Shown: positions 32,718 to 44,552 of the stretch, in pieces
How positions within the stretch are numbered: position 1 is the first letter of the stretch
How the letters are laid out: each line of letters begins with the position of its first letter
From: Nothophaeocryptopus gaeumannii
Taxonomy: Eukaryota > Ascomycota > Dothideomycetes > Mycosphaerellales > Mycosphaerellaceae
Assembly (NCBI GenBank): GCA_031771865.1
Contig: JASISA010000041.1
Span: forward strand, 496,001-560,000
Reading direction: 5' to 3'
DNA: 64,000 nucleotides
Notes under the pieces: generated by a model
What the model was told of the DNA's origin: nothing
What the model saw: the letters and a program-made list of their open reading frames with translations, nothing else
Database searches by the model: none
Translations under genes and position numbers: made by a program

Positions 32718-33349
32718 AAACTCTCGGCCGCCAGAAGGATGAGCCATGAGAGAGGCATTTTGATGGAGAACACGCCGGAGATTACTCAGGAAACCATTAA
32801 CAACGACTTCGAGACTCCAGCAAAGAAGCGAGACTACCTTGCGCCGCCACCACAGAAGCGGTTCAGGAAACGGGTTGACTCAACGATGCCGTCTCCGCAA
32901 TGAAGCTCTCGAGATATTAGATATCTCCAGGCTGAAGTCTACTTTGGACCTCGCAACTCCAACGCATGGTGATGATAGGCGAGAAGAAAGGTTGCGCATG
33001 GGATTCGTAGACAGCTACTCGAATCAACACAGCCGGTGCTGTTGCATGCGCTAGAAGCTGAGCTCTCTTCCTCACTTCATACTTTCCACAAGATACCATC
33101 TTTCCCTAGGGAAATTCTTGAGAACGTTGCACCTAACAGGCTCTTCAGAGGCCGCAATGAGGACCGATCGCTCCTGAACATCATATGAGCGGCGACGGTG
33201 AAAGATCAACAAGCGCCCGATCCTTTGTCAGTTGAAAGTTTTCAGGAGTGGAAATCGCCCATACATATATGCATAGGCACGTTGTACTGCTCTACATTAC
33301 TTGTATTACATGAGGGTATCTTATCCTGTCTTCAACCCACCCCCCGCAA
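32718..33349. other. Convergent intergenic region
   Basis: It lies between the 3' ends of RPB9 and the Mrh4 helicase gene. It holds both 3' flanks. No convincing frame or repeat. Confidence 0.5.
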
Positions 33350-35281
33350 CTAAATTAATGCCTGACCTCTGAACATCCCCCCCCTAACCTCCTTCACCAC
33401 GTCCTTGCGATCTTTGTTCCCGACGAGCACGATTCCTCTACCTCTCCTTCCCATTCGTCCCACACGACCCAGCCGGTGAATGAAGTCGATCGAGGTGTGT
33501 GGAACGTCGTAGAGGATGACATGTTTGACCAGTAAAGTGTCGATGCCGCGAGATCCGATATCCGTCATTACGAGGACTCGTGTGTTGGGTAAGGTCCTAG
33601 TGGGTGGTTTTGAAGGTTCCGAAGAGCTGCCAGATGGCTCGTACAAAGTTCTCGCCTCAGCTAATTCAGCGGGAGAGATAGCGGCGTCTTTGAAAGATTT
33701 TGACATTTCCTTCTTCGCGTCAGAAGTCTTGCTGTTGGACGGCAGAGGCGCGCCAGTAAAAGCAGCGAGAGTTTCGGCTTGTTTCCTATCATCGCTATCC
33801 CGAGAGAGAGCACTGGCGTCGATGCCCTTTGAGCGCAGGTAATTCGCCAGCTCAATCGTCTTCTCACGCTCATTGACGAACACGACGATTTTCTTCTCCC
33901 GATCTTCGCCCGTCTCAGCAGCTTCCTTGCCGATATCCCAGATCGTCTGAGCACATGCGAGGTCGCGGTTTCCTTGGTAGGGAACTTTCTCGATATCCAC
34001 GACGCTGAGCTGGACGCGACGAGGGATGGCGTGAAGATTGGGTGTTACGAGACGCTTGACTTCGGGAAAGCGTTTGTTGAGAAAGGAGTCGACGCTACGT
34101 GGGATTGTGGCGGAGCAGAAGACGAGTTGAGAGAGCGATGGCGTTGCTCGATCGATGATGGCGGATGTGATGGGGCTGAATGAGCGGTCGAGGAGACTGT
34201 CTGCTTCGTCGACGACTAGGTGCGTGACACGCGAGAGAATATTCGGCTCGGCTTCGGTGATACTGCTCAAGAGGTGCGGTGTTGAGATAACTACATCGAC
34301 GCCTGCTGAGGAAAAGAGTCGGCTGCGGATGACTTGGCCGGAAAATGTGGCGCTGATCAGGGCTGAGCGGTATTTGATGGTGTGTGACAAGCTCTTGACC
34401 AGCGCGCCGACTTGGGTGACAAGCTCAGCAGTTGGGACGAGAATGATGGCTCTCGGCCTGCCGCTGTTTGAACGATCGTCGACTTCTGGAGGTTCAAGCT
34501 CGAATGCCCTGCCCTGGTTTGCCTTCTGCCTCTCTTTTCGTTCTTCTTCTCTTGCTTTCTCCGCAGCTTCTATGGTCTCTGCTCTTTTAATCGCATCTAT
34601 AATCGGCAGGACGTAGGCCAGAGTCTTGCCAGAACCCGTCTCCGCTGCGAGCAAGAACTGCTGCATCTTCTTGGTCTCTTCCACATCATTCCATCTGTTC
34701 TTCTTTCTTCTTCTCCTGTCTTGAGTGCCTAGCATCGCGGGTATCGCCAATCGCTGAATAGGGGTCGGTGATGGATCAATCGCGCCTCCCAAGGCTTGTG
34801 TTGCTACAGACTCCTTGACGATTGGGAGCAGATCAAAGTCATCGAAGCTCTCACGCTCCATGATGTCCTCCTTGATTCGATTTCGCTTCTCGTAGGACAC
34901 GTTGGCTAGTCGGCGTTGCATCTTCAATGCTTTCATCGGGTCCTTAGGCTTCTCGTCCCGTTTGCTCTGACCAGGCCGCATGTGTGTCTGCCTCTTCCTC
35001 TCTGCCGCTGAGACCTGATTCTTCTGGTATTGCAGCGTCCTCGGCGCCTCAGTCACATTCATCCCTCCAAATGGGCTGTTCCTCGACCTTCTCATCGGCC
35101 TCCCTCCTTCCTCTGTCGTCCTCCTTGGTCCCTGGGCCACTCTCCCAGACAACTCCATTCGCGACGGCTTTCGCTTCTGCAGCGTCGCCGCATTTCGTGT
35201 GGGCTGCCATGACGGACCGAAGACTTTGGCAAATGCGCGCGCCTCGCAGAACGGACACAATGATGAAGATAGTCGCAACAT
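33350..35281 (-). CDS. mrh4: Mitochondrial DEAD-box RNA helicase Mrh4
   Basis: Single exon of 643 residues from the ATG at 35279-35281. The frame is open a further 77 codons upstream, but MLRLSSSLCPFCEARAFAK fits a mitochondrial presequence, so I start there. Helicase motifs run in order: Walker A AAETGSGKT near residue 217, PTAEL (Ia), DEAD as VVDEADS near 358, motif III as SATIP, TDIGSRGID (V) and HRLGRVGRMGR (VI) near 601. The extended Lys/Glu-rich insert between motif I and Ia is typical of Mrh4, a helicase needed for assembly of the large mitochondrial ribosomal subunit. It shares a 619-bp divergent upstream region with bud4. Confidence 0.9.
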   Translation of the reverse strand: MLRLSSSLCPFCEARAFAKVFGPSWQPTRNAATLQKRKPSRMELSGRVAQGPRRTTEEGGRPMRRSRNSPFGGMNVTEAPRTLQYQKNQVSAAERKRQTHMRPGQSKRDEKPKDPMKALKMQRRLANVSYEKRNRIKEDIMERESFDDFDLLPIVKESVATQALGGAIDPSPTPIQRLAIPAMLGTQDRRRRKKNRWNDVEETKKMQQFLLAAETGSGKTLAYVLPIIDAIKRAETIEAAEKAREEERKERQKANQGRAFELEPPEVDDRSNSGRPRAIILVPTAELVTQVGALVKSLSHTIKYRSALISATFSGQVIRSRLFSSAGVDVVISTPHLLSSITEAEPNILSRVTHLVVDEADSLLDRSFSPITSAIIDRATPSLSQLVFCSATIPRSVDSFLNKRFPEVKRLVTPNLHAIPRRVQLSVVDIEKVPYQGNRDLACAQTIWDIGKEAAETGEDREKKIVVFVNEREKTIELANYLRSKGIDASALSRDSDDRKQAETLAAFTGAPLPSNSKTSDAKKEMSKSFKDAAISPAELAEARTLYEPSGSSSEPSKPPTRTLPNTRVLVMTDIGSRGIDTLLVKHVILYDVPHTSIDFIHRLGRVGRMGRRGRGIVLVGNKDRKDVVKEVRGGMFRGQALI

Positions 35282-35900
35282 GATGTACAGATCTGCTTTC
35301 ACAAGCGCGCCTTCCATAAAAGTTCGCGACTGAGCGGCAGCTCGGGTTGGCTTCCCCGATCGATCATTGCTTGGCAGGCGCGACCAAGTTTCAGACCCTT
35401 GCCGATTCGGGCGCGGGCGTTGTCCCTCACAACGGCCTTCTTGTACTCCACACGCAACACGGCGAACTCTCAACAGCTGGAGCCGCGCTGCGAGGAGGAA
35501 GACCTCACACATTCAACTCAATTCTCAGCGCATCTGCAGTTCAGCTTCGCACATCTTCACTTGCACATTGCATTTCCACTCGCTGGGCCACATTATGCTG
35601 TAAATCTCCTTGCTTGCAGAAGTCAGAGACTACCATTGTATTCTATTCCGCACTTTCACTGAGAGCCCCTCGTTCAACCGGCGCGCCAGCGCGCATTCCG
35701 CTGTTTATCTTCGGCTCAAATTGGAAGAGCTGCGACACCGACACCGACACCGACCAGCACCCGCGAACATTCCAGCGTGCTGCCGCTGAGCATTGTCACT
35801 GACGGCTGACTTCCAACACAATGGACTCTGTACGCACTTGCTGAATCGAGACCGTCTCCAGTCTCGCACACACAACCTATCGTCAGTACAGCAACTCACA
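35282..35900. promoter_or_regulatory. Divergent upstream region of mrh4 and bud4
   Basis: The two genes face outward, so both promoters and 5' UTRs lie in these 619 bp. Plus-strand frames here (35347-35802) overlap three ways and show no motif. No element is claimed. Confidence 0.5.
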
Positions 35901-38900
35901 ATGGTGCGCCAGGTCCAGCCGCTGCGCATCAGCAAGTCGGGCAATACGCCTTCCTCTACTCCCAACGGCAACATGGCCACCAGCAAGCCGCTCAGCGAGA
36001 TCGGCAGCACCAGCCAGCGCCGCAATTCGCCTTCCTACAACCAGGCCACGAGGGTGAGTTCCATCCGCACTTACCTTGAACCCTATCTCGTGCCTACCTC
36101 AGATCTTGTTTACTGACCTGCCGTGCGCGCGCAGAAGATGATTGTCTCCCGCGAATCGTCACCCTACACCGAGAATTCCTTAAGCAAAGAGTCGCCGCGC
36201 GACTTTTGGAGAGGCCGAGATCCCATGTCGCCCTCTCGCTTCGACAACTCCGAGAACACCCCCGAGCGCGAGCAGTCGCCAGGCCTGCTATCCCCCAAGC
36301 GCCGCGCCAGCATCGAGAAGCTACAAAAGGCCGGCCGAGTGAAGCAGAGCAACATCTTCGCCATGGAGAGCAAGGATGTCTACGATCCCAGCATCCAGCC
36401 TATCGTGGAGCGACCCAGTGCCAACCGACCGCTGAGCGGCAGCTTGGCCAACAACACGTTCACACGATACGACAGCCAGAGAAAGGAGAATAACCCTTTG
36501 AGCAGCCCAAGAAGACAGGGTCACAAGCGCACTGAGAGCGAAACAGCTGTGCCTCTCATGCCCAGCCCGTATGTGAGATCAGACGCGCCCTCGCCTCAAA
36601 AGGAGCGCGCCCCACATTCATCTCCAAGCAAGTCGTCTCTTGCGCGTACCAGCCAGTTTGGATCCTTCGAGGCTGACTCCGGCCCATGGTCTGACGAAGA
36701 TGATCGCGCGCCTACACCCCGAGCTCTCCGCCGCCACAACAAGAGCGTGACCTTCCACGAAGGCTCCCCAGTCATCAACGAGTACGAGAACCCGACACCG
36801 GAGCCGTCCGTCTCCGCAGCATCAGACTCACGCGAAGGCAGCTGGGATTCCGACCAGTTCGAAGACCTAGATTACAGCTTTGAGCGTGGCAGCTCGCTGG
36901 ACCCAGGGAATGACAGCTTCGACGCTGACCTTGAGAATGCGGACAAGACTCCGGTCGTTCTTCCAGAAGACTGGTCAAGGATGTCACCAGACGAAGCGAG
37001 AACTGATTTGGTTGAGGAAGGCGACGACGTATTCGAAGGATCATCACCAGAGATGCGTCGTGCTGTGCTTGGCCGTTCGGAAAGTGTTGCTTCTGATGGA
37101 GAATCACGTCCACTGCCTCCTCTGCCAGGATATATGAAGGACCGCCGCAACTCTGCCGCCCTTGCTGCAGAGCGTGCCGCCAATCTGGCACGGAATCTGC
37201 CCTCCCCACCAAAGCGCGCATCATGCAACAAGGACGACATTTTAAATATGACACGCCAGTCATCATTGACTGCTGAAGATCGCGTGCAGTTGATGCTTCA
37301 TATGCACGGCGAGCCAAAGGAGCGACCAGAATCGAAACATTCTGAAGAGAATGCAGAATTGACGATCACAAATCTCGACACTGGCGCCAAGATGGACATC
37401 CACATCAGAGAAGAGGAAGTGGAGGAGTCGATGATCGGTGATCTGACTGACTTCGACAATTCACCGCCAAAGATCTCACGCGAGAGCATCTTGCGCAAAG
37501 TCAGAAACTCCAAGTATGATTTCGAGGATGACGACGACACCCCAACAGAAGATGATGACAGCCCAGCCCGGCCATCGTACAAGGAGATGGCCCAGATGCA
37601 CCCAGACGATCCGATTCCCTCTCGAGAGAACAGCAGGGACGCCAGCGACAATTACCTTGGCACCTACGCCCAGGAGTCAGATGATGTTGTGGTGAAAGAT
37701 GAGCCTGTCGAGGAGGATGAGATTGATCTGAATGCCATTCCCGCCATCGATGAATCAGAACTTGCACCTCCGCGATCTCCATCGCGCATGGACGACCACG
37801 AGCGAGTATCTTCAGTACTCCGTCATGACCCCTCGTCCAAGACCGATCAGGATGACTCTGAGAGCGTGTACTCCTCACTTGAGCCGGACGCTGAAAGTAC
37901 TGTTCTCCACACTCAGCACGACGAGCCAGCCGCAGCTGGTGATAGCAAAGAAAAGCTCGAAGACGCAATGCAACTGCTCAGCGTCAAGGAATTTTCGCAG
38001 CCGGAGTCCAAGCAAGAGCCAAAGCCTCAGCAAGCAAGCGGCGACTTCATGGGTCTTCCGTCATATCTTGCTTCCAACGATTGGGACTTTGGCATAAAGG
38101 ACTACATTACGCCCTCACCACCACCTGCGTCCGACGACAAGACGAAGCAAATAGATGTGACTGCCAACCCACCTGTGCTGCAACCCGCTGCTGAGATCAA
38201 TCAGGCGATTAAGGATCTGCCGCGACCAGCGTACGATGGGGCCGAGTTCTCTTCAGAGGGCACACCGGAATCCGTCATTCATCATTCAGGTAGCGAGGTC
38301 TCCGCTCTTGAAGAAGAGCTGCCTGTCATCCCGGAGCGCAGGGCCACAATCAAGACACATGGGCAGCTGAAGGCACGACCTTCCGCGACGCCGGCAGATC
38401 TGCACACAATGCGAGAACAGCGCAGGCTCGTTAGTACCGAGCACCCCGTTCCTCCCATCCCGCAGTCGTATCAGGCCGAGATGAACGAGACCGTCGAAGA
38501 AGAGACCTCCCAATACTCTTCTGAAGGGAATGAGTCGAAGGCAGACTCTGGCGTTGAACACAGCCCAGAGACCGCTCGTCGCGGAGAAAGCAAAAAGCAA
38601 CCCAAGCTTGACCTTGACATACCGGCTCTGACCACAGCTACCATTGATGGTGGCTTCGGTGGCCTTGAGTCGGAATTTGAGCGGGTCATTGGAAACCAAA
38701 AGGTGCGATCAGACATCCCTCCATTGTACGGCGCTTCCGGTTCAGCTTTCCAGCATGGCCAAACTGCAGAGTACCTTTCACATGCCCCTACACCATTTTC
38801 GCCTCATCAAGCTGGCGAAGAAGGCGATGCTAACGTCTCTCCTCGAAAACAGAAAGGATATCTTATGCGACAAAACACGAAACTTGTTGTTGCCACGAAC

Positions 38901-40682
38901 CGAAACATCTCTGGCGAGACTGCCAAATCGAGCGATAGCGGGCCAATGTCTCCAACTGCAGACGCCCGACCTGCTCCTCGTGGCGGCCACCCATCATCAT
39001 CGAAATCCCGACAGCCAAGCGCTGAACAGTTTCTCAAGACCGAGCCTTGGAATGGCAAGGCGAGGCGAAAGAGCGCCCGGCAGGCATCCGCTGCACAAAA
39101 TGGCACCGGACCAGCTCCACCCATTCCAGGCCAACCCAGTGCTCTTGGTGTCGTGAATGAGGATTTTGCGGCAGGCACGAGCAGTCTCGAGGACGATGTT
39201 GATGAAGGTGTGGAGCGCGGCCGACTGTTCGTCAAGGTGGTCGGTGTGAAGGATCTGGCTCTGCCTCTGCCCAGAAACGATCGCCTCTACTTCCAGTTGA
39301 CTTTGGACAACGGCTTGCACTGCGTCACAACAACCAGTCTGGAGCTGGGTCAGAACGCGCCTATTGGCCAGGAGTTCGAGCTTGTGGTGCAGAACGATCT
39401 GGAGTTCCAGCTTACCCTGAACACAAAACTCCCTCCGCCTCCTAGGAGGGAGACAACAGCAACACCTTCTTCGCCCACCAAGACTGTTAAGCACCAGAAG
39501 ACTTCCAGCTTGTCCCGATTCTTGACCAGTCCAAAGAAGCGCGCCGAGCGCGAGCGACAAGAACGCGATGCAACCGAAGCTGAAGAGAGAAGAATACTGG
39601 AAGAGGAGCGACGGAAGCGAGCCACCTACCAGCCCACGGCTTGGGATCTACTTCACGAAGTAGTCAGCGACGCTGATGGATCCTTTGCTCGCGCCTATGT
39701 CAATCTCAAACCGCACGAGAAGCAATGCTTTGGTCGGCAATTGACTGTCGATGTTCCATGTTACAATGAATGGGCGCTCGAGAAGGACTCCGCTGTCGTC
39801 AACAGTGTCCGGAGCAAGCGTGGTAATGCTGGTCCAGTTCGTCGACCTCCGTACGTTGTCGGTGTGCTGGAGCTTCAGCTACTCTACGTGCCGAAGCCTG
39901 CTGGCGCGACCGAAGACGACATGCCAAAGAGTATGAGCAGCGCCATCCGCGAGATGGGGCGCGCGCAGGAGCGGATCGAAGTTGTGCATGAGAGCTACCT
40001 CAGCCAACAGGGTGGTGACTGCGTCCACTGGCGTCGTCGCTTCTTCCGCTTGCAAGGACCAAGATTGACAGCCTACCACGAGCACACTCAACAGAAGCGA
40101 GCCGTCATCAATCTCAGCAAAGCCACTCGATTGGTCGATGACAAGCGAACACTGGTAGCGGATCCGAAGTCTGCAAATCCCAGCAGCAAGGGTGGTCGAC
40201 GCAAATCCGCTTTTGCGGAAGAGGACGAAGGTTACCAGTACGTGGAAGAAGGTTTCCGCATTCGCTTCGCCAATGGCGAGACGATTGACTTCTATGCCGA
40301 CTCTCGCGAGGAAAAGGATGAGTGGATGAATGTGCTCAGCCAGGTTCTCGGAAAGTCGGATGCTGGTAAGAAGCCTGCGACATGGACGGACCTTGTCCTT
40401 GCGCGGGAGAAGGCCGAGGGTCTTTCTCCACAACAACAAGCTCAGGCGTCTGGCGTTGAAATTAGAGATTTCACCAAGCCGGCTGCGCTTTCGAGGAAGG
40501 CGAGTGACCGCAAGCCTGTGCAGTCGAGAAGCGTGCCCAATAGTCCTGTCAAAGGAGCAGGACCTGATCGTCGCGCGCCGATGCCTCCTGTGGCTGAAGC
40601 GAGTGCCAGACCGCAGACTCCGCCGATGAACCCGCGCCGTGGCCACCGATCGAGGGACGCTGTTAAGAGCATGATCTTCTAG
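35901..40682 (+). CDS. bud4: Bud4/anillin-related septation protein with C-terminal PH domain
   Basis: Two exons, 35901-36053 and 36135-40682 (intron 81 nt, GTGAGT...CGCGCAG), give 1,566 residues. The first 1,050 residues are disordered, rich in Ser, Pro, Glu and Asp. Near 1,080 an anillin-homology/C2-like domain begins (GRLFVKVVGVKDLALPLPR...YFQLTLDNG). A charged helical insert (KKRAERERQERDATEAEERR) follows, and a PH domain spans about 1,336-1,450 (HESYLSQQGG...WRRRFFRLQG...FYADSREEKDEWMNVL). This order is that of fungal Bud4, which binds septins and organises the actomyosin ring at septation sites. The tail after the PH domain is Pro/Arg-rich. The frame is intact throughout. Confidence 0.92.
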
Positions 40683-41545
40683 GTGTATGAGTCTGCGCGG
40701 AAAAAGAGGAAGAATGTGTTATCAGTTGTGACATGCTGATCATTGTGTGCGGGACGATCATTGAAGAGCTGCGTTTCGTTTTGGGCGGTCGTTGTGGATG
40801 GGCTTGAATTTGAGTTTGGTGAGGCTGGATGGACGCGGACATGCTATCGCTGAGCATCTCTTATTTGGTCTCGTATCGGTGTCGAGGTCGATGTTTTACA
40901 TCGCTTGTACGACTTATGTGCAGCAGTCTTTCTATCTCTTGGGTGGTAAAGCGTGGCGCTGAATGCGATGTGGTCTTCGAGGAGTTTTTCGGCATTGAAG
41001 GGAGTGTGTAATGAGCAAACATAGGAAAGCGATGAGACTGTAGAAATGAAACACGTACATACTTACGACTTTGACGTCTCACACTTTCTTGGTGGTTCTT
41101 CGGCCATTGCTCATGGCAACCAGATTCCCGCTCGCCTGACCTCTGTACCCTACTACGCGTGAGACTGCCGACCTCACTGACACGATATACCATGTCGCGG
41201 TGACGAAATAGGGGTCAGCATCACCGTAGTAGAGCACTGACAGGGTCGTTACGCGAACCCAGCAACTGGCACGTCCTCGAATGCGTTCGCGTGGCTTCCG
41301 CGTTCCGATGGGCACGAGCGTGTGGTTGTTCAGAGTCAGTGCACTCGATAGCCCGCAGTCTTGTGGGATGTAGTGTCGCTTGCTGATGAAATTTTTGACT
41401 CTTGGAGATGAAACTCATCTCGGCGTTGGACGGATCGGGGGGTTTGCGAAGTTGAGAAAGAGGTCCGGCCGCCATTGTTCTGGAGAACAGATTGCAACGG
41501 CCATTTCTTGATGATCAAATAGCCGCTGGTTTTTGCTAGACTCTT
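40683..41545. other. Convergent intergenic region
   Basis: It lies between the 3' ends of bud4 (plus) and the short-chain dehydrogenase (minus). Frames at 40861-41193 and 41221-41475 (minus) have no recognised features. Nothing further is supported. Confidence 0.5.
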
Positions 41546-42687
41546 TTACCATTCCTGAACTTTTCCTTCGTCTTTTGATCTGATGGAATCATTCGCCCAC
41601 CACTCCCCACTCACACCTCCCAAATCGCCAAATCCCAATCTTACAGGGATGCGGGCTCCTTCCTCCGGACTCTTGGGTGGTTTGACTCCAGAAGACGCGA
41701 CCAGGCTGCCCATTTCGGTGGATACCCAGCCTGGACAGCAGGAGTTGATCAAGAGGTGTGGATGTTGGGATGCGAGAAGGCGTGTGAGGCTGTTGACGAG
41801 GGATTTGGAGATGCTGTAGGAACGGGGTGGGGGCCCGAAGCCGGCGGGCTGTTCGGTTGATAATTGGACAGTGGACTGAGCAGATGGTCAGCGAACTGTT
41901 AGGTGAGAATGGAGGGGATGGTGTCTGTTTTGATGATGATATTGATGATGGTGATTGACATGTGAAAGGTGACGGTCATGGTCTTGTGGGAGGGTAGGCG
42001 TGATATTAGTGTGACTTGCCTCGAACTCTTGAGCCAGCTTTTCGATCTCTTCAAAACTGGCTGCGCTCCGAAACCGTGCCTGAATCTCAGGACTGTATGC
42101 TTGCAGTTTTGATGCCACTGATGAGAGGATGACTATTCGGCCATCTTTGTTCATGTGTGGGAGGAAGGCCTTGCACATCTGGCGCGGTTAACAGTTCGGA
42201 CTTGAATAGGAATTGATTTGGCGTTGCCGTCAAATATTGACTAGCCGAAGATCAGTCGTCCGGTGGCGAAGGCGCTTACCTCCAATGTCCCTCGGTAGTT
42301 CACGTCCAGCGTCTGCTTCGCGTTCTCAGGCGAGTAGTCGTCATCAAGGTTGACTCCAGCATTGTTGATAAGGACATCTACTTTGCCATGCTGCGTCACG
42401 TCGTCCCGGAACGCGTGAATGGAGTCATGGCAGGAGATGTCCAGTCGCGGATACAAGACTTCTTGCGAGCCATCTTGCGTGCGGTTGAGTCCGAGATCTT
42501 CGCCTTTACGAGATGTGGCAAAGAGTTTCAAGAAGCCGGCGTTAGGTCGTGAGAGGATGTTGTCGCAGATGGCGCGTCCGATGCCGCGGTTCTAGAGGTG
42601 AGGTCAGTCTTGAAGACGCGAAGGATTTTGGATGACACGTGGCTAACGCACCGCACCTGTTACGATTATGAGGCGTGGTGTAGGCAT
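41546..42687 (-). CDS. Short-chain dehydrogenase/reductase (carbonyl reductase-like)
   Basis: Four exons on the minus strand, 42652-42687, 42280-42591, 42020-42178 and 41546-41875, give 278 residues. The first two introns are ordinary (60 and 101 nt). The third (144 nt) has a GC donor, GAG|GCAAGT, and the acceptor CTCAG; only this choice joins exon 3 to the catalytic exon in frame. Landmarks of a classical SDR are present: TGANRGIG (10-17) for NAD(P) binding, VLINNAG, ILSSVAS with the catalytic Ser, and Tyr189-x3-Lys193 (YSISK), then CCPGWVSTEMG. The pattern is closest to the monomeric carbonyl reductase branch, which reduces quinones and carbonyls with NADPH. Substrate unknown. It runs in the same direction as the aldo-keto reductase 243 bp away. 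Confidence 0.85.
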
Positions 42688-42930
42688 TCTTGTGTTCTGT
42701 GATGATGGGGTTGAGCGGAAGAAGTCTGTTGACGCTTTCTCGAAGTTCTGTCTTAGACGTATATAGGAGGATCATCAATCCATGACGCTTCCAATGAACC
42801 CTCGATTCTACTGAGGATCGCTATTTCGGTGATACGTTCATGGCATTTGGGTCTCGTACAATTTTAAATTTTGTCTTCATATTACGCTTCATGATCCTCG
42901 TGTCATTCCCTGTTACACATCTCTGTGCAC

Positions 42931-44033
42931 TCAGTGCTTGCCAAACCATTTGGCAGACTTGTGCTTCCCATCACTGTCCTCTAGACCTTCATACAATGGC
43001 ACGTCCCAGCTCTTGGATGGATTGTTGTACCGGTGGTGCCACTCACCAAGCTCGCCGATCTTCTTGAGATCCTTCTTCTTCAGCACGCATTCCGGTGTAT
43101 AGAAGTTCTCGGTAATGTAGTCCTTATGGATACTCTTTGGGATGAGGCTTGTGCCTCTGGTAAGACCCCAATGAAGAACGACCTGAGCCGGCGTGCAGCC
43201 ACGCTTCTTTGCGATCTTGTTGATGACTTCATTCTTCAACAGAGGCTCTGGTGGAGGAGACTCCTTGTAAGTTGGATTCGTGCCGCCTAGTGGGGAGTAA
43301 GCTGTGACGTGAATACCGTGCTCCTTGTGCCACTGAATCCAATCGCTCTGATTGAGATACGGATGCAACTCCATCTGATGAACGTGAGGCACGACAGAGG
43401 TGTGGTTCAGGAGGTCAGTCAGCTGCTCTGGGTCGAAGTTCGAAATTCCGATATGGCGGGCCTTCCCTTTCTGATAGAGCAAAGTCATAGCTCCCCAGGT
43501 ATCCCTATAGGAAACGTAGTTGCTGCCCCCCAACCCAGAAGCGACAGGCCAGTGCATGTGATAGAGATCCAGATACTCTAGACCGAGCTTATGAAGAGAG
43601 TCATCAAGGCCCTTCTCGACTAAGTTCATATCATGTTTGTCGTTCCAAAGCTTCGAGGCTACGAGCACGTTAGCATGCGAGCGCAGAACAGCATGTGTCT
43701 TGCCGACTCACTGATCCAGAGATCTTCACGTATCAAGCCAGTTCGCAGCAGGCCATCTGCAATGCCACGGCCGACCTCTCGCTCATTGCCGTATGCGGCA
43801 GCGCAGTCGATGTGGCGATAGCCCACTCGGATGGCCCAAGAGACTGCTTCGCTGGTATTTTTCTCCTTCAGATTCCATGTTCCAAAGCCGAGCAGTGGGA
43901 TGGCGTCCAATGTCAATGGCTGGCGCTCTGTTGCAGACGAAAAAAGCGGCACCTGATCCTCCTCCTCTTGAGCTGCGCAGGCCGCGCTTGCAAAGGCGAA
44001 CGCAACCAAGAGTAAGTGCATGGTACGACCCAT
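42931..44033 (-). CDS. Aldo-keto reductase with predicted signal peptide
   Basis: Two exons on the minus strand, 43712-44033 and 42931-43658 (intron 53 nt, GTGAGT...CGTAG), give 349 residues. The AKR tetrad is complete: Asp76 and Tyr81 (HIDCAAAYGNE), Lys110 (ITSKLWN, formed across the junction) and His143 (YHMHWP). ISNF and the late PKS motif that binds the NADPH phosphate also match. AKRs reduce aldehydes and ketones and are normally cytosolic. Here residues 1-20 (MGRTMHLLLVAFAFASAACA) read as a secretory signal, followed by a short acidic linker before the barrel starts near residue 39. A second Met at residue 5 would keep the signal. ER or extracellular location is inference. It is divergent from the CTP synthase gene. 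Confidence 0.88.
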
Positions 44034-44552
44034 GGTTGCAATGCCCTGGTCAGTCGTTGAGAAGAACAAGAGGTGAGTCTAGAGCAAGAGTGATCTGACC
44101 TGTTGTGCTGTTGAAGCTTCCACCTCAATGCTCAAGACAGGGTCGCGATATGATTGTGATGCAATGGGAAGTCATCATCTTCCTGCCTTACGGTAATGCA
44201 GCTGCCCGTTCGGGTAGCTCTGCAGGCGCGTCAACCCTCACGTCGCGTGGCCTTCACATCCACAAGTATGCCTTCTGATTTCAGATTGCTTCTCAGCTCG
44301 AGCTCACTTCGCGTGGTGTCGCTGGTCGCCTGACCATCAGCAAATGCAACCTGAGGATGCGCGGAATTAGAGTTTGCAGAAGGACCGGCCCATGATGGTG
44401 GGGAATCACGACGCGTGAAATCAATTTTCTGCAGGCGCGTCCTCCGCAGAGTCTTCCTGTATCTTGCTTTTTCTTCTCTTTTCTCTCTTCCCGAAATAGT
44501 AACAACACCACCACCACCCGCCCGCCCGCCCTCCCTCCCCCCTCCCGCGACG
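44034..44552. promoter_or_regulatory. Divergent upstream region of aldo-keto reductase and CTP synthase genes
   Basis: These 519 bp must contain both promoters. The CTP synthase side has a long pyrimidine-rich stretch (about 44445-44495) typical of fungal core promoters, then the C-tract element at 44517-44546 listed separately. Confidence 0.55.
44517..44546 (-). promoter_or_regulatory. Seven-tract G-rich element (G-quadruplex/i-motif candidate)
   Basis: The plus strand shows seven runs of at least three C separated by single G or T; the minus strand therefore has seven G-tracts with one-base loops. It ends 6 bases before the CTP synthase ATG. One-base loops and tracts of at least three satisfy the usual G-quadruplex pattern. 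The mRNA would be C-rich, so any G4 would form in the template DNA strand. Confidence 0.7.

Noticed and set aside
35282..35512. 77-codon upstream extension of the Mrh4 frame
   Set aside because: The internal ATG at 35281 starts a typical mitochondrial presequence; the extension has no presequence character and lies in the shared promoter with bud4.
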